Shown here piece by piece: positions 52,335 through 58,971 of a stretch of 64,000 bases of DNA. This stretch comes from Hemibagrus wyckioides. Taxonomy: Eukaryota; Chordata; Actinopteri; Siluriformes; Bagridae. Both the position numbers and the translations under genes were made by a program. The notes below the pieces were generated by a model, which did not search any database, was not told the DNA's origin, and saw only the letters and a program-made list of their open reading frames with translations. The stretch spans positions 19,843,501 to 19,907,500 of the forward strand of contig NC_080728.1 in NCBI RefSeq assembly GCF_019097595.1, given 5' to 3'. Every line of letters begins with the position of its first letter. Position 1 is the stretch's first letter.

Positions 52335-55005
52335 CTCTCTTACACTCTCCGCTGTTCTTAATAGTTGAGGAAATCAATATGTCAACATGGTGGAGGGCCT
52401 GTTCTCTAATTCCCTCTTTGGGTGCCAAGAAGAAGATGAATGGATTCTTAAAGTCTCTCTCTCTCACTGAGAGGGAAATAATTATGACCCTGAAAAGTGT
52501 GTGGGTGTGTGGGTTTTGCTAATCAGTAAAGTGCTAGAGCTCTTTCCATCTAATACATCCTTATTAACAGCCTGTTCACCCTCACCTATCCCCACTGTTC
52601 ACCATCACTTATGCCAACTGTTCACCCTCACCTATCCCCACTGTTCACCATCACTTATCCCGACTGTTCACCATCACTTATCCCACTGTTCACCTTCACT
52701 TATGTCGACTGTTCACCCTCACCTATCCCCACTGTTCACCATCATTTATCCTGACTGTTCACCCTCACCTATCACCACTGTTCACCATCATTTATCCCGA
52801 CTGTTCACCCTCACCTATCACCACTGTTTACCTTCACTTACCCTGACTGTTCACCCTCACCTATCCCCACTGTTCACTTTTATTTATCCTGACTGTTCAC
52901 CCTCACCTATCCCCACTGTTCACCATCACTTATCCCGACTGTTCACCCTCGCCTATCCCCACTGTTCACCATCACTTATCCCGACTGTTCACCCTCACCT
53001 ATCCCCACTGCTCACCATCACTTATGCCGACTGTTCACCCTCACCTATCCCCACTGTTCACCTTCACTTATGCCGACTGTTCACCCTCACCTATCCCCAC
53101 TGTTCACCATCACTTATCCCGACTGTTCACCCTCACCTATCCCCACTGTTCACCATCACTTATCCCGACTGTTCACCCTCACCTATCCCCACTGTTCACC
53201 TTCACTTATGCCGACTGTTCACCCTCACCTATCCCCACTGTTCACCATCACTTATGCCGACTGTTCACCCTCACCTATCTCCACTGTTCACCATCACTTA
53301 TGCCGACTGTTCACCCTCACCTATCCCCACTGTTCACCTTCACTTATGCCGACTGTTCACCCTCACCTATCCCCACTGTTCACCATCACTTATCCCGACT
53401 GTTCACCCTCACCTATCCCCACTGTTCACCATCACTTATCCCGACTGTTCACCCTCACCTATCTCCACTGTTCACCATCACTTATGCCGACTGTTCACCC
53501 TCACCTATCCCCACTGTTCACCTTCACTTATGCCGACTGTTCACCCTCACCTATCCCCACTGTTCACCATCACTTATCCCACTGTTCACCTTCACTTATG
53601 CTGACTGTTCACCCTCACCTATTCCCACTGTTCACCTTCACTTATCCCGACTGTTCACCTTCATTTATGCCCACTGTTCACCTTCACTTATGCTGACTGT
53701 TCACCCTCACCTATCCCCACTGTTCACCATCATTTATCCCGACTGTTCACCCTCACCTATCACCACTGTTCACCATCATTTATCCCGACTGTTCACCCTG
53801 ACCTATCACCACTGTTTACCTTCACTTACCCTGACTGTTCACCCTCACCTATCCCCACTGTTCACCTTTACTTATCCTGACTGTTCACCCTCACCTATCC
53901 CCACTGTTCACCATAATTTGTCTGACTGTTCACCCTCACCTATCCCCACTGTTCACCTTCACTTATGCCGACTGTTCACCTTCATTTATCCCCACTGTTC
54001 ACCTTCACTTATCCTGACTGATCACCCTCACCTATCCCCACTGTTCACCATCATTTATGCCGACTGTTCACCCTCACCTATCACCACTGTTTACCTTCAC
54101 TTACCCCGACTGTTCACCCTCACCTATCCCCACTGTTCACCTTTACTTATCCTGACTGTTCACCCTCACCTATCCCCACTGTTCACCATAATTTGTCTGA
54201 CTGTTCACCCTCACCTATCCCCACTGTTCACCTTCACTTATCCCGACTGTTCACCTTCATTTATCCACACTGTTCACCTTCACTTATCCTGACTGATCAC
54301 CCGCACCTATCCCCACTGTTCACCTTCACTTATCCCGACTGTTCGCCCTCACCTATCACCACTGTTTACCTTCACTTATCCCCGCTATTCACCCTCACCT
54401 ATCCCCACTGTTCACCGTCACTTATCCTGACTGTTCACCCTCACCTATCCCCACTGTTCACCTTCACTTATCCCAACTGTTCACCTTCATTTATCCCCAC
54501 TGTTCACCTTCACTTATCCCGACTGTTTACCCTCACCCATCCCCACTGTTCACCCTCACTTATCCCCACTGTTCAACTGTTCACCATTACTCATCACCAT
54601 TGCCCACCCTTACCTATCTGCATTGTTCACCCTCACTTATCCCTGTTGATCACTCTCCCTTTTCCACACTGTTCACCCTCACCTAACTGCATTGTTCACC
54701 CTCATCTATCCCCACTGTTCACCCTCACTTATCCCCACTTTTCCACTATCATTTCACACTGATCACCTCCCTTATCCCAGTTGCCCACTTTCAATTATTC
54801 CTACTGTTTATCTAGATTTCTTCCTGTTGTTCACACTCACAGGCATCACTGCTGTTCCCCCTGAAATGTCCCCACTGTTCACCTGCACTTATCACTGCAC
54901 TTTAAACACTTTACATTTTACTAACGCAACACAGCAAAAATACATCAAAACTTTCAAACTGAAGTGTGTGTGTGTGTGTGTGCGTGTGTGTGTGTGTGTG
55001 TGCGC

Positions 55006-55037
<32 letters not shown>

Positions 55038-55228
55038 GTGTGTGCGTGTGTGTGCGTGTGTGTGTTTATCTACCTGATGACAGATCTCATGCACCACCAC
55101 CATGGTGAGATCCATCTGGTAGGAGAAAGATGAGACTTCAGGATCCAGCAGGATTTTCTGCTCCACAAACACACTCAGACCCCAGTTCTCCATCGCTGCA
55201 TAGGGGTGTTTCGGTACAGCCAGGAGAT
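5156..55228 (-). CDS. trhde: TRH-degrading ectoenzyme (pyroglutamyl-peptidase II, M1 family), exons 4-19, 5' end outside window
   Basis: This is a type II membrane zinc aminopeptidase that cleaves the pyroglutamyl-His bond of thyrotropin-releasing hormone at the cell surface. Sixteen exons join in phase (coding lengths in order 155,114,135,66,66,188,89,134,56,148,98,108,168,141,82,147) to give 630 residues and a stop. The first visible exon carries the exopeptidase motif AAMEN and HEICHQ. The zinc-ligand Glu follows 18 residues after the second His (IKEGFAHY). The proton-donor Tyr lies in [15 protein letters not shown]. The C-terminal domain starts near [18 protein letters not shown]-glycosylation sequons are NFS, NKT, NQT and NTS. 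From memory, the human protein is about 1024 residues and aligns almost without gaps from this point, with the distinctive HEICH rather than HELAH. Fish may carry several trhde paralogues, and which one this is cannot be told here. Exon numbers assume the 19-exon mammalian layout. Odd points are WLGD in place of WFGD, and a one-residue loss at the exon 5/6 join. Confidence 0.96.
5303..6141 (-). other. trhde intron 18, GT/minisatellite-filled
   Basis: From about 5366 to 6010 it is a compound array of GT tracts interrupted by tagttgaatgtgcatgtg and tagttaagtgtgtgtg units, giving about four to five repeats of 100-170 bp. Confidence 0.9.
6142..6223 (-). CDS. trhde: trhde exon 18
   Basis: It is 82 nt long, with acceptor ctacag and donor GAG|gtgagg. 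It encodes [20 protein letters not shown] and then TPRELDE. It is separated from exon 17 by an intron of only 75 bp. Confidence 0.95.
6224..6298 (-). other. trhde intron 17 (75 bp, mostly GT repeat)
   Basis: The intron starts gtgtgt at the donor, continues as a GT run of about 46 bp, and ends in a short pyrimidine stretch and ctacag. Confidence 0.9.
6299..6439 (-). CDS. trhde: trhde exon 17
   Basis: It is 141 nt long. The acceptor is ctccag, and the donor CCAG|gtgtgt is the first unit of a GT microsatellite. It encodes [20 protein letters not shown], then [12 protein letters not shown]. An NTS sequon is present. Confidence 0.95.
6440..7012 (-). other. trhde intron 16
   Basis: 573 bp with a short CA tract at 6538-6567. 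Otherwise no recognised element. Confidence 0.8.
7013..7180 (-). CDS. trhde: trhde exon 16
   Basis: It is 168 nt long, with acceptor ccgcag and donor CACAG|gttctt. It encodes [16 protein letters not shown], then [12 protein letters not shown] and EALTCSD. It is nearly identical in pattern to mammalian TRHDE. Confidence 0.96.
7181..9007 (-). other. trhde intron 15
   Basis: It contains a purine-rich array of ggaggaagtgga / agagatgagaggatgagg units at about 7800-8165. GT tracts lie at 8594-8622, 8713-8736 and 8949-9000, and a CA tract at 8836-8850. No coding exon seen in it. Confidence 0.8.
9008..9115 (-). CDS. trhde: trhde exon 15
   Basis: It is 108 nt long, with acceptor ttcag and donor ACAG|gtgcag. 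It encodes [19 protein letters not shown] and then SEWISSDKN. The CSFGNKHC pair is the conserved disulfide region of membrane M1 peptidases. Confidence 0.95.
9116..9365 (-). other. trhde intron 14
   Basis: Purine-rich gaggaagtgaagaagg repeats at about 9118-9260, then a CA tract running up to the donor of exon 14. Confidence 0.8.
9366..9463 (-). CDS. trhde: trhde exon 14
   Basis: It is 98 nt long, with acceptor atcag and donor GA|gtgagt running straight into a GT tract. It encodes [17 protein letters not shown] and then KQATYHT. It is more diverged than the other exons, but length and phase fit the YILKQV segment of TRHDE. Confidence 0.92.
9464..9733 (-). other. trhde intron 13
   Basis: CA tracts at both ends (9470-9500, 9691-9711) and a GT tract at 9547-9571. 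Confidence 0.8.
9734..9881 (-). CDS. trhde: trhde exon 13
   Basis: It is 148 nt long. The acceptor tgcag ends a GT tract and the donor is AGT|gtaggt. It encodes [10 protein letters not shown], then [11 protein letters not shown] and LDKLLDR. A second GT site six bases on was set aside because only AGT|gtaggt keeps phase with the next exon. Confidence 0.94.
11343..14870 (-). mobile_element. Tx1-like L1 LINE, degraded
   Basis: Read on the minus strand in order: an ORF1-like zinc knuckle ([16 protein letters not shown], about 14600-14650); an AP-endonuclease piece ([19 protein letters not shown], then [10 protein letters not shown], 13800-14046); reverse-transcriptase blocks ([20 protein letters not shown], 13380-13330; [20 protein letters not shown], about 13060-13000); and a C-terminal block ([12 protein letters not shown], about 11740). 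A T-run at 11343-11352 may be its poly(A) end. Frameshifts and deletions break it. The endonuclease GGDWN has become GGAWN and the RT KAFDRV block is lost (EAFGVV), so it cannot be active. Limits are approximate. Confidence 0.88.
14228..14250. repeat. short interstitial telomere-like repeat
   Basis: Three to four CCTAAC units (cctaaccctaaccctaaccc) inside the Tx1-like remnant, next to ctgacccccaatcctcctgg-type direct repeats. Confidence 0.85.
16954..17190 (+). mobile_element. tRNA-derived SINE (tRNA-Gly-like head)
   Basis: The head reads gcgctggtggctcagtggta with A box TGGCTCAGTGG at 16963-16973. A B box GGTTCGATT lies at 17005-17013, about 30 bp downstream. The head follows the pattern of tRNA-Gly(GCC) with ACC at the anticodon position. 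A tRNA-unrelated body follows (gcatctggcgaaaaacctgt). Pol III promoter boxes are intact by eye. It is not a functional tRNA gene because the acceptor stem does not close. Confidence 0.85.
17775..18265. repeat. pyrimidine-rich ccatcactc array
   Basis: Irregular units of ccatcact / ctccatcac / tcatcc with CT-rich joints. The same vocabulary recurs in intron 10 (19225-20010). Confidence 0.75.
18623..18678 (-). CDS. trhde: trhde exon 12
   Basis: It is 56 nt long, with acceptor ctgcag and donor CCAG|gtgggt. It encodes [18 protein letters not shown] and two bases of an Arg codon completed by exon 13. The NRAGLVDD block is the usual M1 motif. An unusually long CA/TACA microsatellite begins about 15 bp upstream of the acceptor. 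Confidence 0.95.
18679..19052 (-). other. trhde intron 11 with long CA/TACA microsatellite
   Basis: About 190 bp (18690-18882) of CA repeat interrupted by TA, followed by purine-rich sequence. Confidence 0.85.
19053..19186 (-). CDS. trhde: trhde exon 11
   Basis: It is 134 nt long, with acceptor ttatag and donor ACA|gtagga. It encodes the M1 hallmark [18 protein letters not shown] at the start of the large helical C-terminal domain. The NQT sequon is kept. Confidence 0.95.
19225..20010. repeat. minisatellite of ccatcactcattcctct type
   Basis: About 40 imperfect units. A 48-bp block around 19770-19880 is repeated three times almost perfectly (tcactcattcctctccatc, then tttctattac). Confidence 0.85.
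20450..20930. repeat. 42-bp tandem repeat
   Basis: About ten imperfect copies of a 42-bp unit containing atctccagagcttcagatct and tcaccctaaagtatcaatca. Confidence 0.85.
21303..21391 (-). CDS. trhde: trhde exon 10
   Basis: It is 89 nt long, with acceptor tatcag beside a GT tract and donor ACAG|gtagaa. It encodes [15 protein letters not shown] and then SLIWISNKT, with N-glycosylation sequons NFS and NKT. Phases match exons 9 and 11. Confidence 0.94.
21732..22071. repeat. long inverted repeat, about 80-bp arms
   Basis: Left arm 21732-21812 and right arm 21991-22071 are reverse complements with few mismatches. They share caaatttaggtttctt / aacctaaatttg and the ccactagtccacctcaaa block. A spacer of about 178 bp separates them, and each arm is bordered by GT/CA tracts. 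Confidence 0.9.
22575..22937. repeat. CT microsatellite with ttcacactctctttctg units
   Basis: Alternating (CT)n and tttcacactctctttctgtc units, about eight cycles. Confidence 0.9.
23600..24290. repeat. 27/22-bp minisatellite with 280-bp duplication
   Basis: Units near aggttcagttcagtacagtg + agagacg, with or without one ttcag. A block containing cgagattcagcacagggaga at about 23845 recurs 280 bp later. Confidence 0.85.
24918..25105 (-). CDS. trhde: trhde exon 9
   Basis: It is 188 nt long, with acceptor ttccag and donor AAAAG|gtacaa. It encodes 62 residues and the first two bases of a Ser codon. It contains [17 protein letters not shown], which marks the end of the catalytic domain and the start of the small beta domain. 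The exon is GC-rich against its flanks. Confidence 0.95.
25106..30019 (-). other. trhde intron 8
   Basis: 25106-26700 shows no recognised element. 26720-29280 is the 15-bp minisatellite. GT and CA tracts lie at about 29790-29840 and 29971-30000. Confidence 0.8.
26720..29280. repeat. 15-bp minisatellite (gctggatgtgttgaa)
   Basis: About 165 units of 15 bp with variants at five or six positions. In 27961-28440 the units form a higher-order repeat of 120 bp (8 units), four copies nearly identical. Because 15 is divisible by 3 and the unit lacks stops, two plus frames stay open for over 2.2 kb and one minus frame for about 1 kb. That is a consequence of the repeat, not evidence of a gene. Confidence 0.95.
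30020..30085 (-). CDS. trhde: trhde exon 8
   Basis: There are 22 codons ([17 protein letters not shown], then NSFSQ) between acceptor ttacag and donor CAG|gtgaga. The sequence matches the helical part of the M1 catalytic domain following FQRGL in other TRHDE proteins. Confidence 0.95.
30086..31912 (-). other. trhde intron 7, many short microsatellites
   Basis: GA then GACA (30757-30811), CT (30913-30946), GT with TACGTG interruptions (30968-31059), CT (31160-31191), CA (31344-31371), a 21-bp array (31507-31640) and GA (31817-31889). Confidence 0.85.
31507..31640. repeat. 21-bp purine tandem repeat
   Basis: Six units of tgagagacggagaggagaaa + g with few changes. Purines only on the plus strand apart from the T and C. 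Confidence 0.85.
31913..31978 (-). CDS. trhde: trhde exon 7
   Basis: There are 22 codons ([14 protein letters not shown], then TAFQRGIN) between acceptor gtacag and donor AAT|gtgagt. It continues the KKGA segment of the catalytic domain. The acceptor lies beside CA/GT repeats. Confidence 0.95.
31979..32339 (-). other. trhde intron 6
   Basis: CA tracts with CATTCA interruptions at 31985-32101, then about 240 bp without recognised content. Confidence 0.8.
32340..32474 (-). CDS. trhde: trhde exon 6
   Basis: There are 45 codons from acceptor tgtccag to donor AAG|gtgctt. It begins [17 protein letters not shown] and ends FDWISYKK, carrying the catalytic Tyr. The Glu I expect between the preceding Met and this Lys is absent, and no alternative in-phase AG upstream restores it. 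Confidence 0.95.
33045..34600 (-). mobile_element. L2-type non-LTR retrotransposon remnant
   Basis: On the minus strand, decayed reverse-transcriptase blocks are visible. [17 protein letters not shown] is followed by [19 protein letters not shown] at about 33890-34000, where an intact copy would have the YADD catalytic box. Further on are [20 protein letters not shown] and [14 protein letters not shown] (33450-33640), matching the SRLDYCNSLLAGLP end of this RT type. The low-coordinate end carries the typical 3' tail (agtcgctctggatcatctgc, minus strand). Heavily mutated and inactive. Confidence 0.8.
34816..34940 (-). mobile_element. L2-tail element (SINE or truncated LINE)
   Basis: The minus strand carries aaatcgctctggataagggc, the conserved 3' tail shared by fish L2 LINEs and the SINEs they mobilise. 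A ggcccttaaccctcaaatg block lies upstream of it. Too short to decide between LINE and SINE. Confidence 0.7.
35463..41975. repeat. 6.5-kb satellite of ACACAACACTC / ACACTC words
   Basis: An almost pure mosaic of an 11-bp word (ACACAACACTC) and a 6-bp word (ACACTC), with rarer variants (cttcac, ataacacgc, tctcac). The plus strand is nearly free of G. Longer blocks recur, for example acacgcacactcgcacaaca many times from 36526 to 40470. Confidence 0.95.
42161..42274 (-). CDS. trhde: trhde exon 5 (second zinc ligand)
   Basis: There are 38 in-frame codons from acceptor gtgtag to donor ATG|gtgagt. The exon begins [15 protein letters not shown] and holds the third zinc ligand in IKEGFAHY. The second residue is Leu (codon CTA), where TRHDE and most M1 enzymes have Phe. 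The acceptor AG closes a long GT tract, so no ordinary pyrimidine tract is visible. Confidence 0.96.
43390..51618. repeat. 8.2-kb satellite of ATCAGACTGT / ATCACTGT words
   Basis: Two words, 10 bp (ATCAGACTGT) and 8 bp (ATCACTGT), alternate irregularly with rare variants (tatctgactgt, gtgtcaaactgt, taacagactgt). 43390-43900 is a diverged edge with ttcatctgcatcagact. The marker cagattgtatcactgtgtca recurs at about 45717, 46093, 46475, 46953 and 47233, showing higher-order duplication. The words lack stop codons on the plus strand, which makes open frames up to about 3 kb. Confidence 0.95.
51990..52195. repeat. 57-60-bp tandem repeat, 4 copies
   Basis: Units contain agaacgaggacagagggttt, aacgtccagc and gtctgagttatt. 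They are clearly separate from the adjoining satellites. Confidence 0.9.
52563..54760. repeat. 23-bp minisatellite with 46-bp dimer order
   Basis: Units ctgttcaccctcacctatcc+cca and ctgttcaccatcacttatcc+cga alternate, giving a 46-bp dimer repeated about 45 times. A 690-bp-scale block with atttatcctgactg and tttaccttcacttaccctg occurs at about 52740 and again at 53720. The end decays between 54540 and 54880. Confidence 0.95.
55074..55228 (-). CDS. trhde: trhde exon 4 (exopeptidase and zinc motifs)
   Basis: The acceptor is gtacag and the donor CAG|gtagat. The exon supplies the last two bases of an Asp codon and then 51 residues. It contains [12 protein letters not shown] and ends exactly at HEICHQ. 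The N-terminal substrate anchoring motif, usually GxMEN in M1 enzymes, reads A-A-M-E-N, which I recall as normal for TRHDE. The acceptor is preceded by a GT tract. Confidence 0.96.
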
Positions 55229-55384
55229 CTGTACACACACACACACACACACACTTCAGTTCGAAAGTTTTGATGTTCTTTTGCTGTGTTGCATTAGTTA
55301 ATTTTTGTAAAGTGTTTACACACACAGAGCAAGATCAGAATTCATAAAACACAAACCACAAACCAAAAACACCAAGTGTATGTG

Positions 55385-55398
55385 AAGTGTGTGTTATC

Positions 55399-55429
<31 letters not shown>

Positions 55430-55443
55430 AAGTGTGTGTTATC

Positions 55444-55478
<35 letters not shown>

Positions 55479-55519
55479 GTGTGTGTTATCTGCAGTGTGT
55501 GGGTGTGTGAGGAGGTGAG

Positions 55520-55551
<32 letters not shown>

Positions 55552-55575
55552 AGGAGGTGAGGTGCAATGTGTGTG
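55385..55575. repeat. GT-rich tandem repeat
   Basis: Units of about 57 bp: gtgaagtgtgtgttatctgc + ag + (TG)n, three copies, followed by two gaggaggtgaggtgcagtgt units. Confidence 0.85.
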
Positions 55576-57233
55576 TGAGTTCAGCTCAATGGCCTCTGCA
55601 GGACCTATGAACTGAGTCAGGGGTAAATCAGGATTAATAGCCACCTGTGTGTGTTTCTGCCCACCAGTAAAGGTTACATCCATTCATGATACAGAGGACA
55701 CACACACACACACACCTTGCATGATAATGAGCGCAGCACTAATTAATCCTGTAGCAATGACTTTTCCTTCTGTAACTCCGCAAACTACACAGAGGAATTA
55801 TGGGTAAAAATGTCCAGACTAAACCTCCAGATAAACCATGTAACCTTCCACCTGCTGGAATCATCGGAATCTTCATGAACGTGAGAGGAAGAGTTCAGAC
55901 TTTTTTAGTCCTGAAGAGGATTTAGGCTTCAGCTGAACTTTTGGGGTTGTGTAAATATTCATCATAACCTTAATGAAGAAGAAAAGAACCCTCAGTGAAG
56001 AACATTTTCATCCCATGGAGATTCGTCTAAACATGATGAGTAACTGTCGCTTCACTAAGACAAACAAAATAGTCTTTAAAATCTTAAAACCTATTAATGC
56101 TGTGTGGATAAACATCCGTCTGAATCCGGCTTTACATCAAACACTCAATTCCCTCTTCATACCCAACAACATCCCACAAATAATTCAGCTTCCTTTAGAT
56201 GTTGGCCGACTCAAAGCCGGGGTTACTCTGGGGTTTAGTCTGATCATTAACGAGGCTGTTTAATTAGACGATCTAATTAAATGTAAATTAAAAATGATCA
56301 TCTAATTACACACACGCACATACAGGGCTCACAGTTAGCCGAGCAAACATTTTCATTTATTAAATCAGCGACAGTTCTATTTTCATTTCCGTTTTGTCAT
56401 TTGAATACGGTTACTCAAGCAGCCAATCAGAGTCCCGAATGCTTCATTAAACATGCAGGAGGTTAAAAGTGTATGTGTGTGTATGTATGTGTGTGTGTGT
56501 GTTTTTTTTCTGGTAAAAGTGTGTATATATGGATTTTAATGACTGCCTTAAGACGACATATATATCCGGTTTATGAGGATTTTATGGCCAGGACATTCAC
56601 CGTGAAACGCCATCGTGTCCATTTAGAGAGAGGAGAGCCGAGAGGGGAGAAGGGTGCTAGAGATTTACACAGGATTCATTCTCAGAGACGGATAGCAAGA
56701 GAGAGATTGAAGATACTGAGGATAATCTCCTGGCCCAGCCAGTGGCCTTGTTCACGCCTTCTGCACACTTCATCACCTTCAAATCAAGAGCCCTTGAGGA
56801 CAAATGACCCCTACACCATTAGGTGCTGACTCACAGGCTGGGAGACTTGGAGGTCACACAGGATCAGGGCTTCTCTTAACGAGGACATTTACAGGAAGTG
56901 ATGCGGCGTGTGGACGTAGCTGCTGAAATGGATGATTAAAAGCTGAAGCCTAAAGCTATCCTCAGTCCTGAGGTAAAAGAGCTGTGTGTGTGTGTGTGTG
57001 TGTGTGTGAGACGTGGTTCAGCTCAGACATGTGGTGTAATTATAAAGAGCCTCTAGGTCGTGTCCTCGTCCTGATCCTTCACTGCTGTGAAACACAAACA
57101 CACATCACTGTGACGTCTCAGGAGGACAAAAACTGTCCAGAAAAACAAGAGACATTTAGTGTAACAGAGCCGTGACGAGACACACACAGTGGGACAGGAG
57201 GTCTATCATGGTAGTCTGTCACTCAGAACGCTC

Positions 57234-57287
<54 letters not shown>

Positions 57288-57606
57288 CTGAAAGAAGCTG
57301 GGTGTGTTAAGGTGCACTGAGTGAAGGCACAGGTCAGGAGAAACTATTTTTATCCAGTTTGTTTTGCACCACCTCGTTATAGGTTTGTCCTCAGTTCCCA
57401 GAGTTCCCAAAGTTCCCAGAGTTCCTGACTCATCAGACGACGCTGCAAGGTGATTGGCTGAGAGCTAACAACCAGCGTGTTCCTCTCAGGCCCTTTGGGA
57501 CGAGGCGATGTGAACAGAAATAACCTGCAGTGTGACACAAGCCTCCAGTCCTCCATTCTCATTCTGTCTCTCTTTTAGTCTGTGTCTCCTCTTTCATCTA
57601 TATTCC

Positions 57607-57641
<35 letters not shown>

Positions 57642-58131
57642 TCAGTCCACCTCTCCCTTTTCATCTACACTCCACTATTCTCACTTTGTCTCTCTCTCAG
57701 TATGTCTCCTCTTTCATCTCCATTTCTCCATTCTCTCTCTCTCTCTCTCTCTCCCTCTCTCTCTCTCAGTCCATCTCTCACTTTTCATCTACATTCCTCC
57801 ACCCCCCCCCACCCCAGTCCATCTCCCCTCTATTTCTGTACTTTGAGTACAGAAATAGTAAAGGAGATTTTAGAGATTTTTATTTTCCCATAAAAAAAAT
57901 TTACTTTTGGTATTTTGACTCTCGTCTCTCTGATATTTCACTCTGGCAGACAGGAAGTGAGCCCTGAGTGAGTCTTAAACACACCCCACACTTTCGTCTC
58001 TCTGACAGTGCTGTCCTCTCGCTGTCATCACTCACCCAGACAAATTTCAGCTTCATCTTCATTCCAAAGCCGCTGTTCAGCAGAAACCTGAATGTGAACA
58101 GTGTGTTTCCTCACACCAGGACACATTTCAC

Positions 58132-58166
<35 letters not shown>

Positions 58167-58337
58167 GTGTGTGTGGGTGTGTGTGTAAAAGAAACATATG
58201 AAGGAAAAGACATGGAGGAGCAAGAACTGTGACATGTCACTGAGTAACACACACACAAGTGTGAGACAAACAAACACAGTGTTGATTAAGGGCACATACC
58301 TGACATTACCTCTGTAACTGTGTGTGTGTGTGTGTGT

Positions 58338-58369
<32 letters not shown>

Positions 58370-58375
58370 CTCTGT

Positions 58376-58408
<33 letters not shown>

Positions 58409-58971
58409 AAGTGATTTAGAGCCTCAGCGAAGTGGTAACCTTCATCACACACATGACGGCCGTGCAACACTTTCACACTGCATCTCATCTCTCTCTCTTC
58501 TAGTTTCTACAAAACCCTTCAGATTTATGAGTCTCGTTACCATGGCGATGGGCTGATATGAAAATGTCCTCCGTACATCCAACCTTGAAGAGCGGAATGA
58601 GTTCAATAAAAGATTCTCATCATCTTCAGTACGTTTTTTTTTTATTATTAGAGCCCGGTCCCGCTGCTCGGCCACAGAAAGACCGGATGATAGAAATCAG
58701 ACCATCACAATAAGTCACAGCTACAGAGGCAGGAGGGAAGCTGACAGGAAGTGGAATATTAGCAAAGACGTGTCACTGGATCTTCTTTAGTGAGGACTGA
58801 TGGGAATTTTCTACACGACCTTTTAAAGCCGAGATGTAAATGATGTCGCAGAGGGACAGAGTGACATTTTATAATGTCATTATATAATAAATAATAATGC
58901 TGAATAACTGGACATATTCTATTACAGATCCTTTCAGAGGTCAAACACCCTGTGACTGAGAGACAAGCAAA

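Larger units (their letters stand above)
42275..55073 (-). other. trhde intron 4 (12.8 kb)
   Basis: A CA tract at the acceptor (42276-42320), a CA tract near 42700, a GA tract (42801-42877), the 10/8-bp satellite (43390-51618), a 57-bp tandem repeat (51990-52195), a CT tract (52294-52331), the 23/46-bp array (52563-54760) and a GT tract (54964-55066). 42880-43380 shows nothing recognisable. Confidence 0.85.

Noticed and set aside
52501..54292. Overlapping 367- and 422-codon frames
   Set aside because: By-products of the 23-bp repeat, which lacks stops on the plus strand.
55580..55683. Minus-strand peptide with FTGGQKHTQVAINPDL as a possible upstream trhde exon
   Set aside because: Does not resemble the expected sequence before [10 protein letters not shown] and has no splice site giving the required phase.
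55973..56263. 96-codon plus-strand frame
   Set aside because: No recognisable domain, in intron 3 of the opposite strand, of a length expected by chance.
56473..56829. 118-codon plus-strand frame with Arg-rich middle
   Set aside because: Begins in a GT tract; no family recognised.
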